Shown: positions 34,457 through 45,118 of the stretch, piece by piece
Numbering within the stretch: the stretch's first letter is position 1
Layout: every line of letters starts with the position of its first letter
Origin: Aquatica leii
Lineage: Eukaryota > Arthropoda > Insecta > Coleoptera > Lampyridae
DNA length: 64,000 nucleotides
Assembly (NCBI GenBank): GCA_035610365.1
Contig: CM069432.1
Span: 20,956,354 to 21,020,353, forward strand
Direction: 5' to 3'
Notes under the pieces: generated by a model
Told to the model about the DNA's origin: nothing
The model's input: only the letters and a program-made list of their open reading frames with translations
Databases searched by the model: none
Made by a program: the position numbers and the translations under genes

Positions 34457-35589
34457 CTATGTCAAATAGTTTTTGAGCTCTCTTGAATTTATTCCAGGGT
34501 ATTGGTCGGAGAGTATGGTTTCTATTTTATCTTCCACCGGGACTTTTTCTATTAATTTTATGAAGTCTGATGCGTTTTGATTTTTCGAGCATAGAATATA
34601 TGCAAATCTAGTAAAGTGATCTTCTAGTAGGTGTAGATACCTTTTTGTTGACCTTTGTCCACCGATTCCGCCGATAGTATCCAGAGACATTATTTGAAAA
34701 GCCCTGTCTGCTGGTCCCAGGTGTGACATAAGTCCATATTTTCTGTTCAGCCTGGTCTTGTTTTTAATGCAAACCTCGCAAGTTTTACATATATCTTGAA
34801 TATTTTTTGACAATTTTGGTGCGGTGTAAAATTGTTTTATTTTAAGTGTAGTCTGGTTTATGCCAGTATGACAGAACTCATCATGAGTACGTCTTATCAG
34901 AATTTTGCTATATTCCTCACTCAGCACGATTTTTTTCCTATTTTTAAATTTTCGGTAGTAGATTTCATCTTCTACTGTGAAATTTTGTGTATTTTCTGTT
35001 ATTTGTCTATTTATTTTTTGATCATCTATGATTTCTTGTAGAGAAATATTATTTACTGTTTTTAAAATGTCATCTGCATTTTCGTCTGGTTCCATGACTG
35101 GGTTTCGACTAAAAAAATCCGCTTCTGCATTATTTTTTGCGGGGTTGTATTTAATAGTACAGTTATATTGAGATATATAATGTATCATATCTCCTAACTC
35201 ATCATCCGTTCTATTTTTTACATTTAAGTTTTCTAGAGGTCTGTGGTCTGAGTAAATTGTAAAAAAATTGCCGAGCAACCAATATTGCCAGAAATTGATA
35301 CTCTCTTTTATGGCAAGACATTTCAAAAAAATTGCTTTTTTTTTTTTGTGTTTCGTTTAATTTTTTTTTAAAAGTATGCAACCGGTTTTATCGTGCCATC
35401 TGCTTGAGGTTGCTTTAGCACTGCTCCAAGGCCTTTAATGCTTGCGTCTGTGTATATAAAAATGTCCGATTTTGGATTGAATATGGCTAGAATTGGTTCT
35501 GAGCACAAAATTTCTTTTATGTTTTCGAATGCCTCTATGCAAGTATCCGACCAATGGAATTTAACATTTTTCCTTAGCAGGTTGTGCAA
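34457..35589 (-). pseudogene. Gypsy RNase H and integrase N-terminal part
   Basis: Two minus-strand frames. 35368-35589 gives the RT connection and RNase H start (SDIFIYTDASIKGLGAVL, with the first RNase H aspartate). After a frameshift in a T-run near 35340 the frame 34457-35326 gives the rest of RNase H (IYSDHRPLENL), then the integrase zinc finger (HDEFCHTGINQTT with CKTCEVC, an HHCC pattern). The core follows, with MSLDTIGGIGG (first aspartate) and TILSDQYPG (second). The frame ends at a shift near 34460. Confidence 0.9.
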
Positions 35590-36566
35590 AGGATCAAGAA
35601 TTTCTGTTATTTTTGGTACATACTTCCTTTCAAAATTTATTTTCCCTAGAAATTGCCTTATTTGTTTTCTGTTTTCAGGGTATTAAATTTTTTTTTTGCT
35701 TTTAAATTATCTTTTAATGGTGTAATTGTGTCATTTTTTATTAAGTGGCCCAAATATTTCACTTCGTTTTTTGCAAATTTGCATTTCGTAAATTTTAGTT
35801 TTAAACCTTCTTTTTTATTGCGTCTAGCAGCAACTTAATATGGTTCAAATGTTCTTTGAATGTCTCCGAAAACATCATTATATCATCTATGTAATTTACA
35901 CAGAATTTAGACAGGTTATATTTTTTTTATTATATTTACCAAGATTCTTTGAAAGATAGCTGGTGACGTCTTTAATCCGAACGGGAGACATGTCCACTGG
36001 TAATGGCCCTCCTGGGTTACAAATCCCGTTTTTTGTCTGTCTCCAACTCGTAAGGGAATGGACCAGAAAGCTGAATTTATGTCCAAGGTTGTGAAATATT
36101 TGCAACCTATTGTTTTAACCATTAAGTCTTCTATTAGCGGAAATGGCTGAGATTGTGGAACAATTATCTTATTTAAATCTCTGAAATCTACGCACAGTCT
36201 ATTTTTTTTATTTTCTTCCTTTTTAAAAGCCAGTGTGACTGGTGCAGCAAAACGGCTATATGAGTCTTCGACCAAACCATGTTTTAAAAGTTGTGATACT
36301 TGTTCTTCTATTTCTTTTCTGTCATCTATTGCACATCTATATGGTCTTTTAGAACAGTATTTATCAATTTGTAAGTCGATGAAGGCTTCATAATTTTTCA
36401 CTTTGCCTACATCGTACTTATCTTTAGCAAAAATGTCTTCATAATCATTTAATAAAATTTTTATTTTTATTTTTTCTTCCTCACTTAAGTGATCTACATC
36501 TATCTTGAATTCATATGTATTTACAAATTCATTAAAATCTATCTCAAATCTATTTTCAATTTGCAT
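35590..36566 (-). pseudogene. Gypsy reverse transcriptase
   Basis: 35916-36566 is open and encodes a leader (FNEFVNTYEFKID), YRCAIDDRKEIEEQV, then the RT boxes: RLCVDFRDLNKIIVPQSQPF, YFTTLDINSAFWSIPL with the first catalytic aspartate, and FVTQEGHYQWTCLPFGL. A frameshift in an A/T run at about 35920 moves the YIDDIMMF box (about 35885-35910), which has both further aspartates, into another frame. Connection-region sequence (KYLGHLIKND) continues to about 35600. All catalytic residues are present. Confidence 0.92.
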
Positions 36567-36608
36567 GTCGACTTTATCATTGTCTTCATTTTCTTTTTCT
36601 TTAGTGTT

Positions 36609-36899
36609 CTAGAATTGGATATTTAAATTCTCGTCATGAGTCAACCCAAATTTCTTTACACTATCTAGCCCTAAAATTAGGTCAAAATTGAAATTTTCAT
36701 TATCATATACAAAAGCATTTAACATTTTTTTTATACCATTTATTTCTGCGTTTAGTTTCACAAACCCATAACTTTTTCCCCACCCACTAATTGTTTTTAA
36801 CTGATATTTTTTTAAATTTTTTTCAAGATTTTTATTTATTAATTTTGCATTAATTACCGTTATTCTTGAGCCTGGGTCATAGAGTCCTTTCACCTCCAA
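36609..36899 (-). CDS. Gypsy aspartic protease
   Basis: A 96-residue frame. GLYDPGSRITVI is the active-site loop, with DPG in place of the usual DTG or DSG. FDLILGLDSVKKFGL is the flap-to-C-terminal ILG.D motif of retroviral-type proteases. It cleaves the gag-pol polyprotein. It ends in a stop 40 bp before the RT frame, so it is probably separated by a frameshift from its neighbours. An aspartate followed by proline is unusual and may reduce activity. Confidence 0.8.
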   Translation of the reverse strand: MEVKGLYDPGSRITVINAKLINKNLEKNLKKYQLKTISGWGKSYGFVKLNAEINGIKKMLNAFVYDNENFNFDLILGLDSVKKFGLTHDENLNIQF

Positions 36900-37073
36900 A
36901 GACCCTTCTAACTTTACTTTTATTTCAATTAGTGGGGGAATTTCTAGTTTTTTGGATCTTCATCTGACAGTTCCACGTTTAACAGTGTGTTCATTAATTC
37001 AATATCCTCTTTCTTTTCATTTTTGTACCAACATGTGCTTTCAGGATGAAATCTATTTTTTTTTCCTTTTGAT

Positions 37074-38018
37074 TCATGTTTTACATGGAGTTTTTTCTTT
37101 TGTACCGCTTGGCTTTTGAAATTTTGATTTATTACTTACTGGTGTATTTTTAGTGTTATTATTTTCTTTTATTAGATGCTCTAACCCTTTCAATTTATTG
37201 AAGAAGTCATCAACTTCCTTTAATTTTTCTCTATCTATTTTATCTGTAACGAATACTGGTAAACCAATGGCAATCAAGTCTATAAGTAGAGATTTATTAA
37301 TAGTACTATCCAATTCTAGCAGTAATCTTTCTTTTTTTAGTGCATAGTCTAATATTGAACCTTTTAAATATTTGAAATTCATAGCATATCTGATAGGCGA
37401 CCATCCTTTATCAGTATATGTTTCTTTTAAACTTTGTTCCCATATTGACCAATCTGATTCCACTGTGTTTTTTATTAGCATTGATAAATACCAGTCTTTG
37501 CAAGAATCGTCTAACAGCAATCTCAGCATCTCAATTTTTTCTATATCTGTATTTAATTCTAAACGTTCACATTCTTTTTCAAAAATACGCAGCCACTGTG
37601 TAACATTTGTTGTGGATTTTGAAAATTTTTCTATTGAAAATCTCTCTGCCAATTTTAATTTATTCTGCTTTGTATGTAAATGGTCAGCGTTTTCGGTAGC
37701 CTTCTCTTCTTTAATTTCTATTTTTTCAAGCAAAAAACCATTAAACTGCATATTTTCATCTTCAAAATAAATTTTTTCCATTTCAGAGGTTAAGTTTATC
37801 CACACTTTTCTTTTTTCATGCCTTTTTTTTATTGATTGTTTTATCATCCCAAATGTTTTATCTTTTATTAATTCTGTGTGTAGACTCATTGGTTGATATC
37901 CTTTTAGCATGATATACGAATTTTCCTGTGTATCTGTAATTGATACCAAACCCAAAATGTTTGATTTGTTATCATCTGGTTTAGGTATTACTGCAAATTC
38001 AAATTTTAATTTTCCCAT
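37074..38018 (-). CDS. Gypsy gag (capsid) protein
   Basis: The frame is open from inside the 5' LTR, but the first ATG beyond the LTR (38018, MGKLKFEF) is the likely start, giving 314 residues. The protein has an N-terminal region and a central capsid-like part (FSKSTTNVTQWLRIFEKECE, then DDSCKDWYLSM and LKETYTDKGW, a retrotransposon gag pattern). The lysine- and asparagine-rich tail ends at KTPCKT. A cysteine-containing FHPESTCW segment lies just after the stop in another frame, so the nucleic-acid-binding tail was probably cut off by a frameshift. It would form the particle around element RNA. Confidence 0.75.
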   Translation of the reverse strand: MGKLKFEFAVIPKPDDNKSNILGLVSITDTQENSYIMLKGYQPMSLHTELIKDKTFGMIKQSIKKRHEKRKVWINLTSEMEKIYFEDENMQFNGFLLEKIEIKEEKATENADHLHTKQNKLKLAERFSIEKFSKSTTNVTQWLRIFEKECERLELNTDIEKIEMLRLLLDDSCKDWYLSMLIKNTVESDWSIWEQSLKETYTDKGWSPIRYAMNFKYLKGSILDYALKKERLLLELDSTINKSLLIDLIAIGLPVFVTDKIDREKLKEVDDFFNKLKGLEHLIKENNNTKNTPVSNKSKFQKPSGTKEKTPCKT

Positions 38019-38045
38019 TTTCCACAAAAATTTGATTGTTGATTT

Positions 38046-38362
38046 ATAAGGATGATAAATAATCAGTGGAAGAAACACGATTAGATTCGTCTAAATTAAG
38101 AGTTTATTCAATTAATTACATAAATAAAATATTTACAAAGCACGTTTTTGTACTAACCTAAAATAAGAGAATCAACAATCAAGCTATTGCTTCCCGGATC
38201 TCTTTAACACCTTAAACGTTCAGCACTTTCCACAGTTATTATTATTATCTTCTACTAACTTTATATGCCTAGTTTATTTGATTACTTATGTCAGCAAATT
38301 ATTTTATAGTTAAATTATTAGAGGTTAGTATCTACTCTAGTGTCATGCTCACGAAGCTTACA
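38046..38362 (-). repeat. 5' LTR of the gypsy element
   Basis: Partner of 33537-33853; followed on its outer side by the AATAT target duplication at 38363-38367. Confidence 0.93.
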
Positions 38363-38367
38363 AATAT

Positions 38368-38614
38368 TTCTCTTCTTAATATTAAATTTTAGTTTACTTT
38401 TTTCATTTTCCTTTTAATGTCAGTTTCAATTTGTTGACATTTGTCATTTAATTTTTATAATTTTATATAACGTGTAAGCTCTTTTAAATGTTTAATTATT
38501 TTTGTTACTTCACTTGCTTTTAGTTTAACTGATGATGACAATTTAAATTGTCAAAACGAGTTTTAGAATAAATATAATTGGGAGTGGACTTAAAGAAAAA
38601 TTTCATATTTTATT
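38368..38614 (+). repeat. PLE-3 plus copy, 3' terminal region
   Basis: This is the inverse of 31149-31400: GTCAGTTTCAATTTGTTGAC, then the ribozyme-like motif and TTTTAGAATAAATATAATTG appear in both copies in opposite orientation. It shows that the gypsy landed inside PLE-3. The remnant hammerhead motif at 38529-38557 has CTGATGA and the same 8-bp stem II, but GAAA is changed to AAAA, so it is very likely inactive. Confidence 0.8.
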
Positions 38615-38627
38615 ACAAAAAATAATT

Positions 38628-39357
38628 CATGCAGCGTTCGATTTGGGGCAGTAATTAATTACTAGTGTTTTGACTAACGTTTAAATGTCAATTTAATTGT
38701 AATTGTTTTTATAAATTATTTTTATACTTAACTATAAGAATCACTATAATTTTTTTTAAAGTTCAATACCTTTTATTTCTCATATTCTTGATAGTTACAT
38801 TAAACTATTTATTTTGTCCGTAAGTTTTTATTACTGCAAATATAAAAAACTTTTCTTTTTTGATATTTTGTTTTTCGTAGAAAATGCTATATTTGGCTTT
38901 TTAGTATTTTTGTTTATAGTTTTATAATCATCATAATTCAGTATTCTAATTCCAACGAAAAAATAATTTTAGTGCTATTTACCATGATTTTTATCAATTG
39001 TAAATACCCATTATGTTGTTTACACACAATTTGAATTTACATATAAAGCAAATTGATAGATTGTTGTTGCACGTTAAAAGTAACTGTATTTGCTATGTAA
39101 TTATAAAGTAATTAAAAACTTGATAGCATTAACTGTAACAAATATTTTAAACCGCAAGCTATAAATTAAATCGAAAATTTCGTAGTGTTTTTCAAATTTA
39201 TTTATAACTTTTTTAAAATTTTGAATTTTTTTTGTTTGTTTAATTAAAAAAAGTTGATTTTTTGTAATATTAAAATCAGTGATAAATATAACTATACTAT
39301 TTTTTACTTTTAACATTTTTGATTTGGATATGATTATTAATTATTATTAATGTATAG
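38628..39357. other. AT-rich upstream region of the small-gene cluster
   Basis: No exon for the first gene's start was found here. An ATG with a short M-x-K exon, as in the two following genes, was searched for by eye and not seen. Confidence 0.35.
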
Positions 39358-39600
39358 ATAACAACAATTATACTAGTATCTGCCATCGTGGTTCTATCCC
39401 GTCCAGTTGAAAAAGATGAATTACTCGAAGTAGCAGAAAGTGCAAATCCTTGTGGAGTGCAAAGAAGATGCAATGGGTGGAGTATATGGGTTGTTGGAGT
39501 AGGTAATGCTTGGCGTAATAATGGACGGAGACCATGCTGTGGTCGAAATTACTACCATCACCACTATTATCCCTATTACGGGCATTGGCACTACGGTTAA
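39358..39600 (+). CDS. Small secreted Tyr/His-rich peptide, exon 2 (first exon not found)
   Basis: An AG acceptor at 39356-39357 is followed by an 80-codon frame ending in TAA. It begins ITTIILVSAIVVLS, a hydrophobic stretch that fits the end of a signal peptide. Then come an acidic EKDELLEVAES segment, a middle with four cysteines, and a C-terminus rich in His and Tyr (NYYHHHYYPYYGHWHYG). AATAAA follows near 39601. The two neighbouring genes have a three-codon first exon and a phase-0 intron just before the hydrophobic segment; this exon has the same design, but its first exon is not visible. It may be further upstream, beyond the PLE-3 insertion, or lost. Role unknown; cuticle or defence peptides have similar composition. 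Confidence 0.5.
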   Translation: MTTIILVSAIVVLSRPVEKDELLEVAESANPCGVQRRCNGWSIWVVGVGNAWRNNGRRPCCGRNYYHHHYYPYYGHWHYG

Positions 39601-39740
39601 AATAAAAAAAAATTCCGCATTTCTTATTATAAAAAAAATATCGTTTAGAAATAAAAAGTACTTTTAGTCGCGTAAAACAATTTTCCTAAAAGTAATTAAC
39701 TAAAATCAAACCTAGGGCTAATCTTGATAACAATTTCCTT

Positions 39741-39747
39741 TATATAT
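39741..39747 (+). promoter_or_regulatory. TATA box of the second small gene
   Basis: TATATAT, 53 bp upstream of the last start-codon base region at 39800, giving room for a leader of about 25-30 nt. Confidence 0.5.
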
Positions 39748-39799
39748 CTGAGCAAGTACGTTAGATTTACCATATTCACGTGCTTATAAACAAAACAAC

Positions 39800-40153
39800 A
39801 TGTTTAAGGTGAGTAATTGCTTTATATTATTCTGTTTTGATATATTGATTATAATTTACTTATAGGTAGCACTTGCATTATTAGTGGTGGTAGCAGTTGT
39901 TGATCACGTAGCTTTAGGATCTGATTTAGAAGATGAGTATTTAGAACATGTTGCACCGGTGGTAGGTGTAGGTTTTTCAAAACGACTCAGTATTGGCATA
40001 CGTTTTAATAAACCTCTTATAACGTATGAACCACATTACGAACCCTATCATGTACATATTCCCCATCACGTTCACTCAGTCCACTTTGTACCAGAACATC
40101 GAATTGCTCCTATTGGATTTCGTAAACGCGTACATTTTGGTATTGGATTTTAA
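39800..40153 (+). CDS. Small secreted His/Val-rich peptide, two exons
   Basis: Exon 1 (39800-39808) is only ATG TTT AAG. The intron 39809-39865 (57 bp) starts GTGAGT and ends TTATAG. Exon 2 (39866-40153) is open to TAA. The product is 98 residues: MFK joined to VALALLVVVAVVDHVALG forms a clear signal peptide. Then an acidic segment (DLEDEYLEHV) is followed by two similar motifs, FSKRLSIGIRFN and FRKRVHFGIGF, and a central His-rich part (HYEPYHVHIPHHVHSVHF). The paired R-x-x-x-GI-x-F motifs look like an internal repeat. No known domain is recognised. It lies between two genes of similar design and is undamaged, which supports a host gene. It may be a cuticular, metal-binding or antimicrobial peptide; this cannot be decided. 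Confidence 0.72.
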
Positions 40154-40220
40154 GCAAACGTAGTTTATGGTAGTTATATATGATAATGTATATTAAATTA
40201 AAAAAAATTATATTATAAAG

Positions 40221-40226
40221 TTTATT
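40221..40226 (-). terminator. Poly(A) signal of the Gly/His-rich peptide gene
   Basis: AATAAA on the minus strand, 28 bp after the stop codon. Confidence 0.5.
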
Positions 40227-40253
40227 TTTAAACGTACATTTTTTTGGATACAA

Positions 40254-40551
40254 TTAACCATGATGGTGTCCATGTCCATGTCCATATCCACCACCGCCGC
40301 CGTGTCCCCAACCACCTCCACCATGTCCATATCCACCTCCGTGTCCCCAGCCACCACCATGACCCCCGCCTCCATGTCCACGACCATGACCACTATTCCA
40401 TGCAGTTTCAGCAGCTTCCAATGCCTCATGGTCGTTAGCAGGCATGCCCATTACGTAGAATACATAAAATACGCCGAACACAAAAAGTACCCTCTATAAA
40501 CAAACTGTTATATATTAAATAAAATTAAAAACTTAGATTTACCTTAAGCAT
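40254..40551 (-). CDS. Small secreted Gly/His-rich peptide, two exons
   Basis: On the minus strand exon 1 (40543-40551) is ATG CTT AAG. The intron 40494-40542 (49 bp) has GT and AG ends. Exon 2 (40254-40493) is open to TAA. The product is 82 residues: MLK joined to RVLFVFGVFYVFYVMGMPA is a hydrophobic signal. NDHEALEAAETAWNSG follows, then a tail made of GHGGG and GWGHGG repeats ending HGHGHHHG. Glycine/histidine-rich secreted peptides of this kind occur in insect cuticle and as antimicrobial peptides. A TATAAATA lies upstream (40613-40620) and AATAAA downstream (40221-40226, minus strand). It is convergent with the gene at 39800. The simple repeats mean the plus strand is also open here, but without splice logic. 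Confidence 0.75.
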
Positions 40552-40612
40552 GTTGGATGTATATTTATCACAAGTTTAAGAACTTAACACAACTGTAAGA
40601 AAGCTGCGAGAT

Positions 40613-40620
40613 TATTTATA
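40613..40620 (-). promoter_or_regulatory. TATA box of the Gly/His-rich peptide gene
   Basis: TATAAATA on the minus strand, about 62 bp upstream of the ATG. Confidence 0.55.
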
Positions 40621-43600
40621 TTATACTGGAAATGGTTATTCAGTGGTACCTGGACCGAAACCCTACTCAGTAAAAGTTTCTAGTTTTTTACTGCAAGGAT
40701 CTTCAATTTGCGGTTTTTTCGATTTTTTGTTTGTTTTTACGGCAATTATTTAACCGTATAAACAATTAAATTAGTTGTATAAAAAACTAATTTGTTTTTA
40801 CGTGATACATGATGTTTTTTTTTGTTTATGTTAGACACGATCTGGTTGTTTTTGTTTCTAAATATAAATAAATATAAAAAAAACAATTAAATCCGTATAA
40901 TGTTTAAAAATAGACATTTTATAACAATACATAATTAAATCAACGTAATGAAAAATAACCATGCTTTGTAAACACTTTAAAAACGTTTTGATTTCTATTT
41001 AACCGGAAATTTTTTTTGGAACGATTTTGGCAAACTCCCTGCAATAAAAACTGTGATTTTAAAAACCAAAATATTATTGCAGTGAAGTATAAATTAACAA
41101 AAACAAACACTATATTTTAAATTTTATTGTGAAGTAGGTACCGCTCATAGCGTAGCGAAATTTTAAAATTTCTATGTTACCAACTTGTATACATTCATTT
41201 TTTTATTTCTTTGCCAATTACAAAAAAATATATTTTTATTTAAGAATTATAATCTACACAGTAATTTGTAAGTTATTAAAGCATAACTGTAAAGTCGCCT
41301 AGGATTATGATTTGCTTGTACAAACTTAAAGAACTTCACAGTTTTTTGATTTTAGCCTCAAGACGAACCATTGGTAGAAAACAATTTGTATAGAAACCTA
41401 AACGTCTTAGGGTTTTAGATTTTTAGAAAGATTACCAAAGGTGGATTTAAAATCGAAAAAAAATTGAATTTTAACTAAAAGACTTATGTGTAGACATACA
41501 AAAAAACTTCATTTTGGAAAATTTTCCACAGGTACTACATGACTTGTTACTAAATTAGAAAAATAATATCATTGCTTAAATTATTGTATAAATGTTATAT
41601 AAACAAAAAATCATAAAAGAATTATTGTTTTGCTGGCTGCTTGTGTGTGATGTTATCTGAAAACTTAGCGACTGTGGTTCCTTCTGCAAACCTATAGTAA
41701 AAAAGATAGGCCTCAGCACACTGGTCTATTTATTTTATTTACTTATAAATATTCATATATTTTATCATAAGCAGATGGAACGTAATAGTCATAAAATTAT
41801 TATTAATAAAACATAAAGTATTAAAAGCAGAAATTCGTAAAAAAATAGTTCAAACAACCAAAAAAGAAAGAGAGTAGAAAAAGCATCTAAATGTACCGAT
41901 TTATATAATTTAAGACGACAAAAAGTCAAATAACAGAGAACGGGAGTAAGTAAAAAAAGAAAAACAAACACATTGCACACACATCTGAAAAACCAAATAA
42001 AAGATAACAAAATATAATTTGCACACTTTGTTATGTGCTCTAAATTTAAATTGCACTACCCTGTATATTTTTGGTTGGTCTTTCACTTCTTAACGCCATT
42101 TAACAAGTACTGCATATTTCACTTCCGTTCAGGTAGTCATTTTACTTCTACTTTGTCGTACACTTAATATGCCTGGTTGAATTTAAAGAATTATATCTTA
42201 AAACATCCACGTGTTATGGCGTTATGTATTTTGATAACAGTTTTAATTCGTTAATTTATTCAACGCAGGGTAAGCTTTTTCTATTCTTTTTTGATTAAGT
42301 GTAATTTCCATGTTGATTTCTTAGCACTACATGTTACCTTCAAATGTGGGTTACGGTCATCTACCTATAAGGGTTAATCACGCCTTTTGTAGGTCAGCAA
42401 CATTTGGATTGGTTGTGGAAAATTTCTAAAATGACGCATCACACCTATAAATAACTCCCATAGGATGTGCATATACCATTGATACCTTTACTACCAGGCA
42501 TAAACTTTTAACACTACCTTTAAAAAAATACACATGGAAACAGCATACTAGAAAAACCGTTTTTTTGCTTGTCTTCAATGTACTCTTTTACTTTTTTTGT
42601 AGATTTCGTTTCATACGATTTTAGTAGTTAGCTTAATTACAAGTAAGCCATTCAAAAAACGTTTTCTTAAGGTTAACACCGGATTTGGTTAAGTCAAATT
42701 TTGATTATCATTCGATGTCACTACGGTGCTTCCTACGAATTTTGTTTGCTTTGGTAACTTTCACGACAATTTGTTATTAGTAGTATTCTAACTTAAATTG
42801 TTATCGCATGCTGATATGTAAACAGTTAATTACCACTGCTAATTTAATTAGTCCAGAAAGAATGTATGTTTTTGCCAATCCAATTTACTGTACTGTGAGT
42901 TGCCGATGCTTCTGGCATTCTTATAACCAACGTTGTACCTGTAATCAAAGTAAACTACTTCATGTGTGCCTACTAAATTTGAGACTTAATGTGTTATTAC
43001 TTCTAATTCTATTTATACGTTGTTATTTAAAGATAATTAAATCGAATTTGATGTTAACGATTTGGTTTATTTCTTTGTTGCTCCAGCTTTACGGACCTTA
43101 AGAATTTTAATACAAGCTTCAAATTCTTCTGTACTGGTCTAACAAGAACTGTATCTGCAAAACGAGATCTGCAGTCTATTACAACAAATTTTATCACTTA
43201 GACCTCTCTTCTCGCCGATAGGAATTGTTTCAATTCTATTGCAAGCTGGTCATGCAAAGTTCGTAAACTTCTAGAAGTTTGTAGCAACTTGCCAAAAAGT
43301 TTAAAAAAGACACAAAAAAATCACACTTAAAATAAATACACTGCATATTCAACCAAGGAACTATTACAGTAACAACTTAAACAAGAATCATCAAAATGCA
43401 CATAAACATATTTTTTACGACAGATATTTGCGATTAGGCAACATTGTGCATTGTGTTTGACAAATTTTGTTTTTGTACAGGTCAAAGTCATTTTAGTATA
43501 AGTCAAAGCGATTACAGTACAAGATAATGAATAATTAAAGCAAAATTTAAAAAAAGAGTACGAATATTCTCGGTACCTCAATTATAAAGTTTAAAAACAA

Positions 43601-43779
43601 AATCCTTTAGAGTCGTGTGGATGCTGTTGCATCAGTTTCAACGGCACGTATAGAGTAAAAAAGGTTTGGTTCGTAAACTAAATATTTTAGGTTATGTTTG
43701 CAAACGTTGATATTTAGTGGTGACTTTCTTGTAATTAAATTCGAATCTACAATCTTAAATTTCTCAACAAAAGCAAACT
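40621..43779. other. 3.1 kb without a supported gene
   Basis: AT-rich. Open frames at 42808-43101 (plus) and 43327-43581 (minus) have no recognised domain. CCCTGTATA near 42060 resembles an insect transposon end, without a found partner. The last 700 bp may include decayed gag of the BEL/Pao element that follows; no DUF1759 motif was seen. Confidence 0.35.
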
Positions 43780-45118
43780 CACACAAAATTTTAAAGTCAG
43801 ATTCTTCTCTTTATAATTTCAAAATTAATTCACAAATACAATTATCTACAGCATTCATTAAAATAGCGGACCTTTACAATTAAATTCACATTCGTCGCGT
43901 TTTATAAGATCTTGGATTACAAATAAACTATATTACAAGCAACCTTTGCGATAAGCTTGGTTTATTATAACATAATTACAATTTGACAATTTTTGGAATA
44001 GGAAATTCCACAAAATCCTTCAATCTAGAGCAGTTAAATATACCTGCAACCTTCATCTAGCTGATAGCTCAGATTACACATTACATTACATTCTTTTAGA
44101 TGTTGATATATTTTTGGAATTACTTTTTTGTCAGAAAACACAAAATTAGACCAAAGTAAACCTATCTTACAAAAAACAGGATTCAGTTAGATAATCGGCG
44201 GTCAACATATTGAAGATAATAAAGTTGCATTATTGTTAACAAGCTTGCATACTTTACAAGATGATCAAACGCGAGAATAATTACAAAAGTTCTGGGAAAT
44301 CGAGGAGTGTCAAAGTAATTATAGCTCATAGTCATCAGACGAGCAATATTGCGAAAGTCATTTTTTAGAAACTACTACTCGAAATCATTTCGGACGTTTT
44401 ATAGTAAACATTGCTTAAAAAAACAATATCACTGCATTTGGTAAATCCCGCTCTTTAGCGTTAAAACGATTTTATTCGTTAGAAAGCAAACTGTTACCCA
44501 GTTTACCATTAAAACAGAAATATACAAAATTTCTGGTAAAGTATGAAGCTATTAACCAATCCTCTTTGCACAATGGTTTAAAATTTTATTTGCCACATCA
44601 CGCTGTTATCAGGGCAACAAGCTCAACTGCCAAAACTCGTGTTGTTTTTGATGGTTCGGCAAAAACCAAATCAGGTTTATCATTAAACGACACTAAACAC
44701 AACGGTCTTGTAATGCAGAGCGATTTGTTTGAGATATTATTACGATTTTGTAAACATTTATACGTCATCGCAGTGGATATTGAGAAAATGTAGTGTTAGT
44801 CGACCCAAGTCAACAAAACTCACAATTAATTCTTTGAAGGTCAAATCAAAATTCAAATATTTCCTGTTATCAACTTAATACTGTTATCTACGGCGCAGTA
44901 GCAGCATCATTCTTAGCGATTAAATGTTTAATACAATTAGCTTTAGACAACCGTTCTACTTATCCTCTTGTATCTCAAGCAATCCAATACGATTTTTACG
45001 TCGACGATCTTTTAACTGGATCAAATTCCACTGATAGCTTGTTACAATTACAATCCCCCATTTTTGAAATCATAAATTCGGCAGTTTTCAAGTTACGAAA
45101 GTAGCCTCAGTAGAGAAT
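43780..45118 (+). pseudogene. BEL/Pao retrotransposon: protease and reverse transcriptase
   Basis: The plus strand encodes the BEL/Pao aspartic protease region (INYITSNLCDKLGL near 43920-43960, IFGIGNS, then DVDIFLELL near 44100), followed by RT. NHFGRFIVNI and RFYSLESKLL (44385-44490), FYLPHHAVIRATSSTAKTRV and VFDGSAKTKSGLSLND (44580-44690) are typical Pao blocks. YVIAVDIEKM gives the first catalytic aspartate. After a deletion come IQYDFYVDDLLTGSNS near 44985-45030 and FKLRK. Stops are present. It is interrupted at about 45118 by another element and its integrase resumes at 47618. The RNase H part is absent. Confidence 0.88.

Larger units (their letters stand above)
33537..38362 (-). mobile_element. 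Young Ty3/gypsy retrotransposon with paired LTRs
   Basis: Two 317-bp LTRs (33537-33853 and 38046-38362) differ at about four positions. They enclose gag, protease, RT, RNase H and integrase in gypsy order on the minus strand. The 5-bp AATAT at 33532-33536 and 38363-38367 is the target duplication. A polypurine tract lies just inside the 3' LTR. No env-like frame was seen. The remaining damage is mainly single-base frameshifts in A/T runs. Confidence 0.93.
31108..38614. mobile_element. PLE-3: head-to-head Penelope-like composite split by a gypsy element
   Basis: A minus-strand copy (31108-31900) and a plus-strand copy (about 32930-33536 plus 38368-38614) share the same C-terminal coding and 3' terminal sequence. 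They point away from each other. The outer flanks carry the same 13-mer ACAAAAAATAATT (31095-31107 and 38615-38627), a candidate target duplication, although it is AT-rich. The gypsy at 33537-38362 inserted later into the plus copy. Both copies are decayed. Confidence 0.65.

Noticed and set aside
33537..38362. Endogenous retrovirus with env in the gypsy element
   Set aside because: After integrase only about 40 bp remain before the polypurine tract and 3' LTR, so there is no room for an envelope gene.
40244..40499. Plus-strand frames rich in His, Ser, Thr and Met at 40244-40499
   Set aside because: They are the complement of the Gly/His repeat of the minus-strand gene, which alone has a signal peptide, splice sites and TATA box.
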